Shown here: positions 11,774-24,291 of the stretch, in pieces
Layout of the letters: each line of letters opens with the position of its first letter
Numbering within the stretch: position 1 is the first letter of the stretch
Program-made: the position numbers and the translations under genes
From: Tricholoma matsutake
Taxonomy: Eukaryota; Basidiomycota; Agaricomycetes; Agaricales; Tricholomataceae
NCBI GenBank assembly: GCA_026075535.2
Contig: AP026547.1
Location: 7,378,001-7,442,000, forward strand
Length of the DNA: 64,000 bases
Direction: 5' to 3'
The notes under the pieces: generated by a model
What the model saw: only the letters and a program-made list of their open reading frames with translations
What the model was told of the DNA's origin: nothing
Database searches by the model: none

Positions 11774-14700
11774 ACGGTGGGACTGATGTGATAGAGCCGA
11801 TTGAGGCCTGTAGCCAAGAGGGGCTGCAGCTAAAAAATCGGTGCCGCTGGTCACGCTGCCTTTCCAGCTACAACATTCCACACCTACAATTGACTCAATC
11901 AAGCCCTTTTGCGACCCACACTCAGAGCGATTTCAAGGAGGATTTCAATCCTACGGGGTTAAGCCTGATTAGACTCCAAGCGAGCTGCTACGGCGTCCTA
12001 TCTCCATCTCACACCGCGTGGGTACTACTGGAACTGCTCTCGTGATGATTCTGAAGAGTTGATTGACATCATGATGCTGCGGTCCTTATCTTCGAAGAGT
12101 CGATCAGTGGATCGAATGATCCACGGTCTGACGATACCAAGCGTTTCGCACAATTCGTGAGAACTTTGCGTTCAGTGTCGGCGGTTAAGACTATTTGGAG
12201 AAAACCAAGAAACCTATCAGGTGCGGTCAGTGACTGCTTGTTGGATGCCAGATGGATCCGAATGGCACATGCGCTGGAACCCAAGATCTTTCAGAAAGCC
12301 TTGGCACTGGCAGTCATCGGGGATGTGCCATGTGGTGGTAAATGCAAGCATTCTACTTGAAATATTTTTTATGCATCAGATTCGAGACGTTAGTCGTCTA
12401 GGAATGCAGAAACACTCTTAGCGGCGGTACGCGTCGGTAAATGCGCACGAACTTGAAAGTGCTCGCTCAGATGCGATCTTGAAGTTTCAAGTTATACCCG
12501 TCCACCTCCCAGTTCTATTAATAACAATAACGCATTTGGGCATTTAAAAATGTTCAAATTTCGAAATTTCAGGCCCCATGGAGGTGTGCTGAATTCTGCA
12601 ACGTGGGCAGGTTCGGCATTTTCCAAGCGACTTCTTCCTTGCCGTTTCCTGTATATTTTCTGATGTACACGCAACTGCCAGATTTTTTAAATGCCCTCAG
12701 GCTGTATGGTGTAGCGGAACGGTTGCAGTAGACGGTTCTTGGGCTAAAACTGGACCCACCGGTAAGGCACTGGCATCCAAAGGATGAGATCAAAGAAACG
12801 GGGTGTGCCCGCATGCACAACGCATTACAATGAAAGTTCCGACTCCTGCATCCGAGTCCGCAGTTCAATCCATGGCTACAATTACTATTTCAGAAGTATG
12901 ATCGAGATAAGGGTCACCTTGTGCCACAAACGTGCTTCGAATACCAATGTGAAGACTGCACAGTGCGAAGGTATTTACGAAAATTCTAGTCACGCCGATA
13001 TATGTATATCACTGAGTGTTCATCTTAATTTTAAATGAGACTTGAATAAGCGGAGAGACGTTACCGGCATGGTCATGAGTAAGTAGGTCATAGTTTAAGC
13101 TGGCTGGCAACAATAACTGTGCTCAAAAAGCCTGCAAAGCGTAGACCAAAAGCACCTAGACCAAAAGCACCTAGATGGCAGGATGTCAAAATTGTCAGGC
13201 AAAAAGCGACGGGGCGCTGATCTCTATGCGGTCACCGGTGGGTAGTACCGAGCTCGAGAATCGGGGTCCCCTCGCCTTCTGGTGTCACGACTCCAGTAAA
13301 AATTCCAACTCTGATTATCACGACTGTTAGATACACACATCAGGAGACACGGACTTGCCTACAGGATCAATGTAGACCTATGCAGGCATACATACGTAGC
13401 CCATACTATAGGCAACTGTCCCAACTTCCTGATGCACAGCATTGAGTTAACCTCAGGCTACTCAGTGAAGAGGGTTGACTTTCTTTACCTTAAGCAACAT
13501 GCTGAACAGCTATTGCAGGTAGGGCACAAACAGGAGTATTGTAACTGGGATGAAGATAGTTGCGACAGCATGATGTACTAGCAAGCTTGCCTCACTTGGC
13601 TCAATTGAGTGCTATTGAATCTATACGGCAGTTGGGATTGGAAGGACCCAATAATTCTGACCTGGCCAGGTGGTAGTCGACTGGCTAGAGCATACTTGTT
13701 ATCGAAGCTAGAGACTGGAAATGAGTAACCCTTCAATGATTTCCCATTCCCCTGAAGATGACGACAGGTTCCCCGGCCCTTTGGCTGAAGCCGCCGGCCC
13801 ACAATTGCGGCCTGAGCTCAGGAGAAAATTCAAGGCAATTCAACAGGCCCAATTTTTCAGCTTGTTGGCTTCGGACATGAGACGAACGGGTCACAACCCA
13901 TGAAAGCTTTGGCTGAAAGAACAAAGTCCGCGGCCGCGTACCATTCAATTATATCGCCACCACGTGACAAAATTTCCGAAAAAAGAAGTTGGGAATTGAT
14001 GGAGCGGTTTTCCTTGTCAAGCAACCAACCATTATCTCAATCTTGTAAGATTCTCCACCCACTTGCCACTTGTGCTGAGCGCTGAGGCCTGAGGCTTGAG
14101 GGGTTGAGCTTTCGATTCTTCCGTTTTTAGTCATGATCGGGCTGGAGTTGGAGTTTGAGTCAGGTCAGTGACTCGTTTTGCAGTTTACTGGCACAAAATT
14201 TATTTTGTTGCTCTGCTTCGTTCTCCTCAAGCAACAATGAACGAAATTGCTTATCTCTTGCTGTACGACTGCAAGATCGGATGCTTCCTGTGTTGAATGC
14301 GTTATCGATCTTGCCTCGTGATAACAAGATGGTGCTGTGCTTCGAAGCCAGTATTTATCAGGTCTGTGGGGTGGGCTATCCAGTCGGGTTGCCTCCCATC
14401 ATACCCCACCGATACGACCGGATGAATTTATTTCGTGGGATTCTCGTTGCTGGACTGACTGTTTCTCAACTTTCGGCGTCATCGAGGTCCATCGCGGTCA
14501 CCGGATGCGTTCAGCATCACAAGATTTTGACTGCCGCGCTAAACACTACAATTTCAAAATAACCTCGTTCTGGGCCATGTCCATTACCAAAAGGACCTAC
14601 GACAACACTGACATTAAACGAAATTTTCATATGTCAAGAGCAAGCATAAGGGATATCCAGTAAATGGGAATGTTTCGTCCGCTTCGTTTGGGAATACTCA

Positions 14701-14884
14701 CAGGTGTGCATATACTTATAATACAGTACAGAACCCGAAATGTTGGGACAATGATCGTGCAAAATGACAAGAAGAAGAAAAACATGTTAAACAGCATCAG
14801 AGTTTGTAGGCACGGCTTTTCGCTTTCAAGGTGAGTTTCACGGATCGAGTTCTAGATGGTATTCACTCACTCTCTCATTATATT
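11774..14884. other. Long intergenic region without a supported gene
   Basis: About 3.1 kb in which only short, composition-driven frames occur on both strands. None shows a recognisable domain or a coherent chain of exons. A tRNA-like A-box string near 12704-12720 has no matching B box or acceptor stem. The distal part next to 14885 should hold the MAF1 3' UTR. Confidence 0.4.
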
Positions 14885-15985
14885 TCAAGCCGAAACCAGC
14901 CCCATTGCACGAGCCCCAGCGCCGAAGCCGCCTTCCCATCCAAAGAACCTCTCCGACGAGCCCATTTCCTTGGTGCTGGAAATGTTGGGAGTAATGAAGA
15001 TGTCCTCATCTGATCGCGCTCTTCCTATTCCCCTGGTGCGGGCCCACACAGATATGAACAAGATGCGCTTCAGCTTCCTGTTCAGGAAAAACCAGTGCGA
15101 AGACCAGAGAAGAGCGCCTCGACGTTTCATCCGAATGTGCGGGTACGCGTATGACGTATCATCATCAAAGGAATCATGGCGAGCCGTCTGAGGAGTCGGC
15201 GGAGGTATCGTGGTTCCTTCGCCATAGCTTCTCGGCTTCACCTCATCAATGTCGTAATCATCGAACTCGAAGGCGCCTTCGTCGGATGACGAGTCCTCAT
15301 CGGCTGTGGACGCAATATCATCCTCGTCATCAGAAAAATCATTTGCATGTGGATCGGCGTCGATTTCGGGGGTGTACGAATATACGTCGCATTCAGACAG
15401 ACCGATGACGTCGTCAATGAGGCGAAAGAGGGTCGGGTGAGTGCCAGTGACGATTGATGGAGGTGCAAGAGGGCTTGGAATGACTTGGTTGTAAGGAGAC
15501 GACGAGGTTGGCACAGAAGATGGGAAGAAGTCCGATGAAGTCGGCGGGTAAGATGAATATGTCCGTGGAGCGACCATACCGGTACGATGAGGTGAGACAA
15601 GGGTGTTGCTGAGTGCGTTGAGCACGCTCGCGCCGCTTTCTTCTTTGTTGAATTGAGAGGGCCGGACGTCAGAAAACTCATAGTCGGGGAAGGCGATGTT
15701 TAGAGTGGCAATGAGTAGGTAAAGTGTCTTTCGGGAGGAGTGGTTGTCGATAGGCCCGAATGGGGTCATCTCGCTCTCGTGGTCAAGCGCGAGCCATGAA
15801 GGAAGCGGCGGGGAATTGGAAACTTCATCTTGATATGCGTGCTCGAGAGATTTAAAGAGTTTCTTGTCGCGCTTGATATTTTTGCAACTGTATGCTTCCA
15901 TGCGTGTATGCACCGAGCATTCGGGGCCTTCATGAGTGAGAGATTGTGCCAGCCGTGATAAAGCTGGGATTTCAATGAACTTCAT
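14885..15985 (-). CDS. MAF1: MAF1, repressor of RNA polymerase III
   Basis: Maf1 binds RNA polymerase III and TFIIIB in the nucleus and shuts down tRNA/5S synthesis under stress; its activity is controlled by phosphorylation. The frame is a single exon of 366 residues starting at the ATG at 15985, which gives the canonical MKFIEIP N-terminus. An in-frame upstream ATG at 16123 would add 46 unlikely residues. Seen in order: CSVHTRMEAYSCK (about residues 23-35), TPFGPIDNHSSRKTLYLLI (about 73-91), FSDVRPSQF, LFRLIDDVIGLSECDVYSY, then a strongly acidic segment (DEDDIAS... and SSSDEGAFEFDD), and the conserved end with WFFLNRKLKRI. A Ser/Pro-rich insert of about 70 residues sits between the conserved boxes, typical of fungal Maf1. 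The tail beyond ISVWARTRG is not conserved as far as I can judge. Confidence 0.95.
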   Translation of the reverse strand: MKFIEIPALSRLAQSLTHEGPECSVHTRMEAYSCKNIKRDKKLFKSLEHAYQDEVSNSPPLPSWLALDHESEMTPFGPIDNHSSRKTLYLLIATLNIAFPDYEFSDVRPSQFNKEESGASVLNALSNTLVSPHRTGMVAPRTYSSYPPTSSDFFPSSVPTSSSPYNQVIPSPLAPPSIVTGTHPTLFRLIDDVIGLSECDVYSYTPEIDADPHANDFSDDEDDIASTADEDSSSDEGAFEFDDYDIDEVKPRSYGEGTTIPPPTPQTARHDSFDDDTSYAYPHIRMKRRGALLWSSHWFFLNRKLKRILFISVWARTRGIGRARSDEDIFITPNISSTKEMGSSERFFGWEGGFGAGARAMGLVSA

Positions 15986-16426
15986 GGTAGGAAGCGCAAC
16001 ACAGAACTTTGGTGGACGACGATAAGTAAAGACAGGAGCGGAGTGACAGCCGGCACAGGCGTTGTTTGTTTGTTGTCCCTGAATTACCTTTTCCGTCATA
16101 TCCCACGTTGCCACTCCTTTCACGTTTGCCGATATCTAAACGTATATGTGGTATCAGATTAGATCTGTTGGCCATGAACTCCACCTTGAGGCCAGTGAAC
16201 GAATACTTGGATGGTATCGACGGGCATCTTCAAGGCATCTTCCATCGCGACTCGACCACTCATTCCACAAACCTACCCGCAAATATGCTAGAGTGCGAAA
16301 CAGAAAATTCATCATAGTTGAGGTATCTATCTCCGAAGTGATTGTATCAGTTTGTCAATGAAAGTTCGTTTTTTATCTGGGGGCACTCTATTTGAATTGA
16401 TGACACTGGAGTATCGACACCCCGGA

Positions 16427-16645
16427 CTATCCCCAGATTGGTGAGAGTGACGCGGGATAGTAAGGACAAAGCCTTGAGATGAGTGAGGCATTGAAACAGT
16501 GATAAAATACCTCCGACCAGACATCAGCGGGTATTATTCTTTTTTCTGAGGGCCTTTCAAAAACGCGTCCCGCTCGGGCGATATCAGCATCAAATAGGAG
16601 AGGGCGGGCCGCAAGGAGGTCACATAATTCACAAGATCTACACAA
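16427..16645 (-). pseudogene. F-box domain fragment
   Basis: A 72-residue minus-strand frame contains RIIPADVWSEVFYHCF, the pattern of agaricomycete F-box proteins (P-x-D/E-(I/V)-W-S-E-(I/V)-F-x-H-C). It is preceded by an amphipathic helix (FDADIARAGRVFERPSEK). The remaining leucine-rich part of such a protein is not found downstream. Neighbouring minus frames at 16534-16743 and 16327-16524 are out of frame. Either a relic or a gene with introns I cannot resolve; I favour a relic. Confidence 0.5.
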
Positions 16646-17153
16646 TGGAATCCTAGAAGATGGGGAATAAGACAGGAAGGGACATCAATAACTCTAATGA
16701 GTGGATCTACAATTGCAGCAAAGAAACGCTGAATCTGTAGCATTGTCTAGCCTCTAGGATGGGAAGAATTGAATCTGCTATAAGATACGTTAACACCGCT
16801 GTAGCTACCATTGAACCCGAGTTGAACTTGATTGATATTTATTTGTCTTTGCTTGACTGTAAGGCTATGGACCTCTGATATACCTCTGATCACGGCATTT
16901 AAAAATTTAAGGAGATCAACCTTCTTGGCAAGTCGTCACTCGAAGTCAGAGCATCTTCCACCTTTGGTCTGAAGTTGCAGCAGTCTGTCTTCGGGAATAG
17001 TTGAGATGGCTGTAATGCAGCCGGAGCCGTTACTTATGTCACGTGTATATTGATTTATCATATGTCACGCGTTTGTTTTACCGGGTCCCAATTGAAAGGT
17101 CCTTATAACCCTTCCATTTGACAGCCCAGGCCCCTTTCAACTCTCAACAAAAA
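16646..17153. other. Upstream region of the SCP2 gene
   Basis: About 500 bp without a coding frame. It should contain the promoter and 5' UTR of the SCP2 gene; the last 50 bases are rich in C/T and end in CAACAAAA immediately before the ATG, a typical fungal leader. No specific factor site is claimed. Confidence 0.35.
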
Positions 17154-17753
17154 ATGTCCGACATTAAAGTACCAGGATTTAAGGTCAGCGGAATCTTTGA
17201 TCATCAAGAATGTTGCTCAACCGGTACCGGTGTTATAGTCTTCAGAACTCATTGCCGGTATTAGCGCGACGTTCTCGTCATTCACCGATGCAGAGAAGCA
17301 AGCGTTGATAAAGAAGGTATAGTACAACAAGCACTCAGTCCGGATGAGGCGTTTCTCATTCGACTTCTAACAGACAAACGGTATCTTTGAGTTGCAAGTG
17401 ACTAATGAGGCGAAGGAGACGGTGACATGGACGATTGATTTAAAGAAGACGGGAAATGTCTACAAGGGCAGTGCGACCCCGAAGGCAGACGTCACGATCA
17501 TCCTTTCGGATGAAACCTTGACAGATTTGGCATCGGGCAAGGTGCGGTTTCGCGTCATGTTCTTCTCGAATCACCTGCTGACGAAACTCCTCAGCTCAAC
17601 GGTCAAAAAGCATTCATGACAGGCAAGCTGAAGACCAGAGGCAACATATTGCTCGCGACGAAGCTCGACAGCGTTCTAAAGGTGAGACCTTGCTTCCGTA
17701 GTTCCCTAATCGATAACTAATGTGGTACACAGACCACTAAAACAAAGCTATGA
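17154..17753 (+). CDS. SCP2 sterol-binding domain protein (sterol carrier protein 2-like)
   Basis: A small lipid-transfer protein consisting of a lone SCP2 domain, 127 residues. Exons: 17154-17183, 17239-17316, 17374-17541, 17595-17681, 17733-17753, all joined in phase 0. Family signatures are WTIDLKKTGNVYKG, PKADVTIILSDETL, LASGK followed by LNGQKAFMTGKLK, and ATKLD near the end. The last exon encodes TTKTKL. The terminal TKL is only a weak match to a peroxisomal PTS1 signal (usually SKL/AKL), so peroxisomal location is inference. The frame reading through 17542-17619 is intron, as shown by the GT/AG pair and the homology break at LASGK. The gene converges on MGM1, with 151 bp between stop codons. 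Confidence 0.93.
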
Positions 17754-17904
17754 TGTCTCGCGACATCTTGCCGGGAACTGCTAGTATATCCCTGTTTAAT
17801 CCCATTCATTATAGGACGGACCATACAATGTAAGATAAGGAAAGGTGGTCAGAAGTATGCGATTGAGGGGTTCGATTAGTATCTCGCTAAAGAACTAGGG
17901 GAAA

Positions 17905-20900
17905 TCAGAACATGTTGCCAAATAATCCTCTATGCCGACGCGGTGCCGGTTGAGGATCGGCACGGAGTGTCGACAGGCTATTGAGTTGTTTCATGACCTA
18001 GATGTTTAACTGTTAGATATGTGAAGTGAGTGAACAAGGAAAGTAATAATCACCTCTTCGAATTTGTCCTTCCGTTCTTGTAGATCCAAGTGCCGTCTCA
18101 CCACGGGGTTTTCTCGAGCAAACTCCACAATCTCTGCGCGATCTAAGTCATACAATAATCGCGAGTCAATCTCACGAGGAAACTGGTTGATAAGGCCTTG
18201 GCGTTAAGCATGCTCTAGTCCAAAATGAAAGGCATGAGTGAAAACCCACCTGGTAGAAGAACTGATCGAGAAGCTCGATGTTGATAAACATAGCCGACGT
18301 ATATGCGAGCTTGTCGGCCACAACGTTGAGGAAGGCTTCCGGACACAGAACATCGTTGGCTGGACCTGCTCGGCACCGTTTGGATTTCAGCGCCGTGATT
18401 CGTAGCTTCAGGATACTTAGCCTGTCGCTGTATAGCATCGCATGGCGAGCTGTACACAGGGAGATGTCAGCTCAACCTCCCTCAAGACACAAGAGCAACA
18501 CTAACCGTCAATGATCTGTGCAGGTGGGTATCGATAGGACTCCATATTCGATTCATTCTCACTAACCTCAAGGCTCTCTACATTCTCCAGCCGTCTCATC
18601 GTGTTTTCCTTCGCCTTTTCTTCCAAGGAGTTCACATAACTGATCAATCCGCCCAACCGCCTGCCACCACCGACCTTCTGCCGAATCTCCTTCAGCTTTG
18701 TCTCGCACATCCTAGCTTCCTTCTCGAACAGCTCAATTGCCCTCTCCCGCCCTTGCTCCCACTCTCGTGGGTCTACCTCAATCTCATACTTGAATGGTTT
18801 GATGCAGTTCTCCACCTGGTCGGATGTTAGACCAATGCGGTCCCGCAGGATCATATGCGAGAACTGGATCAGCCGTTCAGATGCACGGGGGTGGAAAGTG
18901 AATGGCTCGCCAGCTGCTATTGAGTCAATCAGCGCACGCAGTCCGTCTGCAACCAGGAGTGTCGAATTACGCCCAACGCCGGACTTGGTTAGCAGCGAGG
19001 AGGCGGCCTCAAGTTTATGCCTCCAATATGGTTCAATGGCTTCCGGTTTGACCTTGGGGTCAGCAGCGAGCGTCCCAAGCTCTGCTGCACGCTTGTCCAG
19101 CCAATAGAGCTGTTCAAGAACATCCATAACCTTCTCGTCTAGCATTTCCTTCAGCTTAGCGCGAATCACGGGCCGCCGGAATTGTTGTGTGAATTCCTTG
19201 AATCGTAGCTTCAAAGCATCCATTGTCTCCGCGACGTAGGACTCGGCCGTTATCCGTCGATCATTGTATTGGACCTTGAATTGGTATGTGGCTTCTTCCA
19301 GTTCGAGCTGGACTGCGTTAGTGATTCCGTGCAGAGAAGAGGCCATAGAGGATTCGAGAACCTCCATAAGCCGGCGACGTAACGTATCGGTACCAACCAT
19401 AAGAGTCGTAGTGTTACTGAAAACATCGCGATGAGCGCCAAAGTAATCGGCTTCTCCGCGCTGGACAGCTGCCGCCGTCGAGTCCATTTTGTTCTTTGTT
19501 CCCGGAGACTTCGCGACAACTCCAACATACCCCAGATGAAGGGGATAGCGATTTCCCGTCAGGATGCTTGCGCCTTCATCAGGAGGAACGAGGTCCATCT
19601 TTGTGATAACCCCTATCGTGCGGAGGCCTAGAGGGTCGACTTTTCGACTAGCTCTCAACGCAGGTGAGTTAGCAAGGTCGACGTCTGCTGCACATACGGC
19701 TAGAATGATATTAGGTCCGCGGATATATTTGTCACAGAGGGTTGCGATTTTTTCTTTCAGAGTTTCTGGCTGTTCTAAGGAGGAAATTTGAACATAGCCA
19801 GGGAGGTCAATAAGAGTGAGATCGGGGACATTATTGGAATAGATTCGCAAGTCGATGGGGTCATTCGAGACTGCTTCGGAGTCAGGCACGGCAAGGTTGA
19901 GGTCCGTGAGGGTACGCTGAATATCGGCAAAGTTCGTAATCTTTCCGAGTCCCAGTCCGGGAAACTCGCCGTACTCGACAGACGTTTGGTTATTGGTCGC
20001 TGGAGTATGGATGAGAGTCAGTTCGATGGGTCGCCGAGTCACCATATTGTTGCCCCTAGGGACACGCGAGATTTAATACAATCCAACAGATGTGAAAAAA
20101 AAAGATTTACTTGGGTAGAAACTCGTGGCCAACAATAGCTTCCAGCACAGAGCTTTTCCCCGAACTTTGACTTCCGATGACAACAATACTAGGTAATTTG
20201 AGAGCGTCGCTGTGGTCGATACTTAGTAGCATGCTTCGTATCTCAATGAGTTTTCGTGTCAAGTGCATCAACCCATTTTGCCGTGCGTCCAAAGTATCAT
20301 TCCCTCTGGACTCCTCTGCCGTTTTAGAATCCGACGGAGAGGACATTATCGCCGCAGCGAGGGCTGCGATGGCAGCCGCGTCCTCAGGTGGCGGATCTTT
20401 GTCTCCCCTTCCTTCTTGACCACCGTCACGCCGACTTTCTCTTCCTTTTCCTTTTCCTTCACTGGCAGAGAACAGATCCTTCAAAAATTGAGGCGTTTCG
20501 ATATTCGGAAGTTTAACATCAGCGACGCGTGAGGATACTGTTTTCAAGCTGTCCGAGGCTGTATCAAATATGCCATGCACCGTGTCCTGGGCAGAATTCA
20601 TCCATTCATTCGTTGTTTTGCGGAGCTCTGCACGTACGAGGTCAACAGATTGATTTATGGGGATTGTTATTGATATTATGCTCACCTTCAAACTTATAGT
20701 TGGCATATCCAAGACCTCCAACCCCTAAAGTAGCACCAGCAATAGGTACTCTGAAAGCGCGAGCGACAAACCGTGGTATTGATGAATAAGAGATGGCGCG
20801 AACATGTACGTGCCGAAACGGGACAGATGAAGGGGTAGCATAGCGTCGTCGGAGTGAACCAGATGCTAAAAACGTGGCATATTGACGATGTCCAGGTCTG

Positions 20901-20998
20901 GGAACCTCCAATTGCCTTCTTGTAGTATTCAAACCATATGATATCGTCTTCCGCGATACCAAGCCCGAGGGAATCCGCCGCTTGGCAGATGAATACAT
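17905..20998 (-). CDS. MGM1: Mitochondrial dynamin-like GTPase MGM1/OPA1
   Basis: A large GTPase that fuses the inner mitochondrial membrane and shapes cristae. Exons on the minus strand: 20998-20686, 20627-20111, 20055-18506, 18449-18250, 18182-18054, 17997-17905, giving 933 residues. The N-terminus is Arg/Ser-rich like a mitochondrial presequence, followed by a hydrophobic segment ([15 protein letters not shown], about residues 86-100). Then a linker, the P-loop GSQSSGKSS (about 256-264), [14 protein letters not shown], the G3 motif DLPG (about 359-362), the G4 motif TKMD (about 427-430), middle/GED helices, and the C-terminal [15 protein letters not shown] and MKQLNSL. The P-loop exon ends inside [13 protein letters not shown], and the splice restores this conserved string, which supports the model. 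Divergent from the aldolase gene, with 256 bp between start codons. Confidence 0.95.
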
Positions 20999-21254
20999 GG
21001 CAGATTGTTTGGTCTCAGTAACCCCCTCAGATCAAGCCTTCCAACTGGATCTTGCAAGGGCAACCGTGCAAGTTGTCAAGTTATAAAACGAGAAACTTTG
21101 GAGAAACTGAGCAGAGTTTCGTGTACATGCCAAGACTCTGCCACGTGCAGATTTTTAGACTGTGAGATAAGATAAGATTGCTCAACGTTTCTTCGGACGG
21201 TCCGGAAAATGGGCCATCGATTAAAGATTTTGAATGCCTGGTACACTCACTACT
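20999..21254. promoter_or_regulatory. Shared upstream region of MGM1 and aldolase genes
   Basis: These 256 bp separate the divergent start codons of MGM1 (minus) and the DapA-family aldolase (plus), so both 5' UTRs and core promoters must fit here or overlap. I see no distinctive TATA box. A bidirectional promoter is inference from spacing. Confidence 0.4.
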
Positions 21255-22347
21255 ATGCATAAAGCCCCGCCTCCAGGATTCTATGTTCCCGCCGTTCTTT
21301 TCATGCAAGAGAATGAAGAATTCGACATTCCTGCTATTAAAGCTCATATTTTGAGGCTTGCCCAAGTATAGTTGCATATCATAAGTCCATCTCGAATGAT
21401 TAATTGTCCAAGGAAAACAGGGGGGAGTCACAGGCATTCTCGTTCAAGGATCCAATGGCGAAGCTCAGCATCTGTGTGCAACACCTTTTTCATTATCGAT
21501 TCTCAGACTGAATGATCGCCGGCAGATCGCACGAGGAACGCAAGCATGCCATTGAGCTCACTCGCCAGACACTAGATGAGAGCGGATTCCAAAACGTGAT
21601 CGTCATTGCTGGGACTGGCGCGCAATCCACGCGGGAGACCAAGAAGTTATGTTCAGATGCCAAAGAAGCGGGTGCATCGTATGCACTGGTACTGACACCT
21701 TCGACGTGGCCGCCTCAAATGAGCATCGAGAACATACTCCGATTTCACCGCGAGGTATTCCACCTTTTTTAGTCATGCTGTCAAATTATATACTGACCGT
21801 TTCAAAGGTCGCAGATGCTTCCCCGATCCCAGTGATGATCTACAATTTCCCAATTGTAACAGCTGGCCAAGACCTTGATTCTGATACAATCGGTCTACTG
21901 GCGGAGTACCCCAATATCGTAGGGGTCAAACTATCATGTGGCAACATTGGAAAGCTTCATCGCCTTACCACCCGCTTCCCCTCTTCGGATTTTGCTGTGT
22001 TTGCGGGACGAACCGATGTTTTCTTACAAGGCCTGTTCTCAGGTAGTGCAGGTACCATCGCTGCTCTCGCTAATATCCTTCCCAAGTTACATGCGACATT
22101 GTACAAGTTATATCAAGATGGTAAAATTGAAGAGGCAATGGAATTGCAAGGCAAGCTTGGCCATGGAGATTGGGCTACCGGTAGAATTGGGGGAATAGGT
22201 GGGATCAAGGCAATCATATCGAAGAATTTCGGATACGGCGAAAAATTCGTTCGTGGGCCTTTGAAGGCTATCGATCCTGCGAGTTTACAGGCCAACAAGT
22301 ATTACACCGTCATGGAGGAACTCGTTGCGATGGAGAAGTCGCTATAA
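21255..22347 (+). CDS. DapA/HOGA-family class I aldolase (4-hydroxy-2-oxoglutarate or L-threo-3-deoxy-hexulosonate aldolase type)
   Basis: A TIM-barrel pyruvate-type aldolase using a Schiff-base lysine. Exons 21255-21365, 21421-21473, 21526-21754, 21808-22347 give 310 residues. Motifs: GILVQGSNGE (substrate loop; the usual N-acetylneuraminate lyase/DapA GTTGE equivalent), HLSHEERK formed across the second splice, YNFP with the catalytic Tyr near residue 143, and GVKLSCGN with the Schiff-base Lys near residue 172. The KLSCGN context resembles fungal GAAC/LGA1-type aldolases of D-galacturonate breakdown and HOGA1 rather than bacterial DapA, but the exact substrate cannot be read from the sequence. 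Fungi make lysine through aminoadipate, so a true dihydrodipicolinate role is unlikely. Confidence 0.9.
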
Positions 22348-22573
22348 CCTGTTGAGGAGATCGAGTTGAATGGAACACTACACGCGAAACTTGGTGGATC
22401 CATCGTCGCTTTTACTAAAGGTTTACATTATGTTCAGTAAACATTCAGAAATGGTAAAAAGACATGGATGGAGTACTTAGTACGTGCAAGAGTGAAATAG
22501 ATTTTATACATGGTGATCGTTTGGTATTGATACAGCACTTATAGCTATCATCGCAAACCATTGGATTATACTC

Positions 22574-24291
22574 TCAACATGCGGGAAAAACAAACTCACT
22601 CGTCAACTCTATATCAGGATCGCCGGAGCCTATTGTCGACCTCCTATATTCAGGCGTCGTCAACTGGGATTCGGAGGTGTGTGTCGTATTGACTAGCAGA
22701 GTAGAAAATACTGGTTTCGTAGTGTTTAGGCCCACTCGCGTTGATTCTTCCGAAGTGCCACCACGCGTACGCGATAGACGTGGGTCGCGAAGGTTTAACA
22801 TGAGTCGTGATAGCATCGTAGATGACATTCTAACGAAATAGTTATGGTTGGTCAAGATGTTGACTGCGAAGAATAAGTAAGCCCTTTACATATTTGCAAA
22901 CGTTGTCATAAAGCCCCTGTCAGCGTCCTGTGGTTTAATTAAGGCCATGTTACGTCCTGATTGTTGTAACACGCACTGCAGACAACTGAGAAACAATCAT
23001 ATCAACATAGGTAGCTATCACACCGCGAGAGAGGTGATAGGCGCACAAGAAATGAGAGAATATTACTGAGGGTGACAGCTGCCATAATCCTGCAAGATCT
23101 CGCTGAGCTATTCAGTATCAAAAAGTCGATTCAGCCTTACCCGAAATAAATGGCGCCTACAATTCTCTGTCAATGTCAGGAAACTTCCGTGATCACGACA
23201 TGACAACTCACCGTCTCGAAGTAAGATATGCGTTAACGACCGGTTTCCCACACGGCTACGTCGTACAGATTTGTAGACAGTCATGGTGAAGATCACGATG
23301 TCAAAAACCAGCGCTCCAGACCAGGCAGCAGCGTAGCCTATGAAAAAATGAATTAAGATTCTACTATAGACCGCACGACAAAGGATGAACTTACGTATGG
23401 CACTAATGAAAGTGGTGAGATACGACCAAGAGTGCGACTGAGATGAGAACTCACGGGGCTTTATTTAATGACGGGACACATCCAACTCCGGTCCAATTGC
23501 TATTAGGCTCAGGCCCATGCACCCCTTTTACCACTGTCCACTTCAAACCATCGCTCGTCAACTTGTAGACTCGCTCGTTTTATATGCAGGGGCGCTCACG
23601 GTGCCAAGCACGATAACTCCTCCCGCCACTACCAACATGAAAAGCAGTGCTCGCCAACTTCGATCGTAAAGTGCGTAAGTGCGTAAAATGAGGAGGACTA
23701 CGATTATGTCAATTCATTTGTTTAAACAGGTCATTCCAAAACGTACAACCGACAATTATTTGAACAATCACTGCATAATATTGATGGAACGACGAGAGAG
23801 AGGAGCAGCTGAAGCGATACGTTCATTTAGATGTGGTGCATGGTGGAGCGTGCTTCTTACGTACATCTACAGAAAGTCACTGAATGAGCTACGCAGGACA
23901 GACGACATACACAAACACATACCGAAGCATTCTGAAGTGTAGGATCCCAAAAGTACTCGATCATTATGATAATATGTCCCAAAAGTGAAAGGTAGCGATT
24001 CAGGTAGAATAACAATGAAGCCCATGAAATGGACCTAGAGGCCCAGAACCGATCGACTTCGTCCACAAACGTCAAAGCATAATCGTAATAGAGGATCACT
24101 TGAATTGACGTCAAAATAACATTGCAAAGAGGAACGACAGCTGATACCGAAAGCTACAAGGTTGATATAATTGGCAGGGGTTCTGCAAGAAAGAGAACAG
24201 ACATCGATGAGGTAAAGTCCAAGAAACAAGAAACATAGGATATAGCTTACAGATCTGTGGCAAAGGTGGTGAGAAAAAGGTTACGCGTCAT
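22574..24291 (-). CDS. DUF6533-type multi-pass membrane protein (agaricomycete family)
   Basis: A protein of the agaricomycete DUF6533 family, predicted to span the membrane several times; function unknown. Minus-strand exons I can place: 24291-24251 (ATG at 24291), 24182-24139, 24098-23923 with the hallmark YYDYALTFVDEVDRFW and FYLNRYLSLLGH, then smaller exons encoding VIVQIIV, LLILRTYALYDRSW and a hydrophobic LLFMLVVAGGVIVLG (about 23600-23640). Next comes an exon with DIVIFTMTVYKSVRR and LTHILLRDG (about 23230-23330), and a last exon inside 22574-22855 with SRLMLNLRDPRLSR, the family's usual C-terminal motif. Boundaries between about 23400 and 23920 are only approximate. Several such genes per genome are usual in mushrooms. 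Confidence 0.75.

Noticed and set aside
12690..12880. Possible tRNA (A-box-like TGGTGTAGCGGAAC and a TTCAATCC string further on)
   Set aside because: The two boxes are about 150 bp apart and no acceptor or anticodon stems can be formed.
14155..14663. Overlapping 135- and 108-codon plus-strand frames
   Set aside because: No domain, no coherent exon chain, and codon text like random frames.
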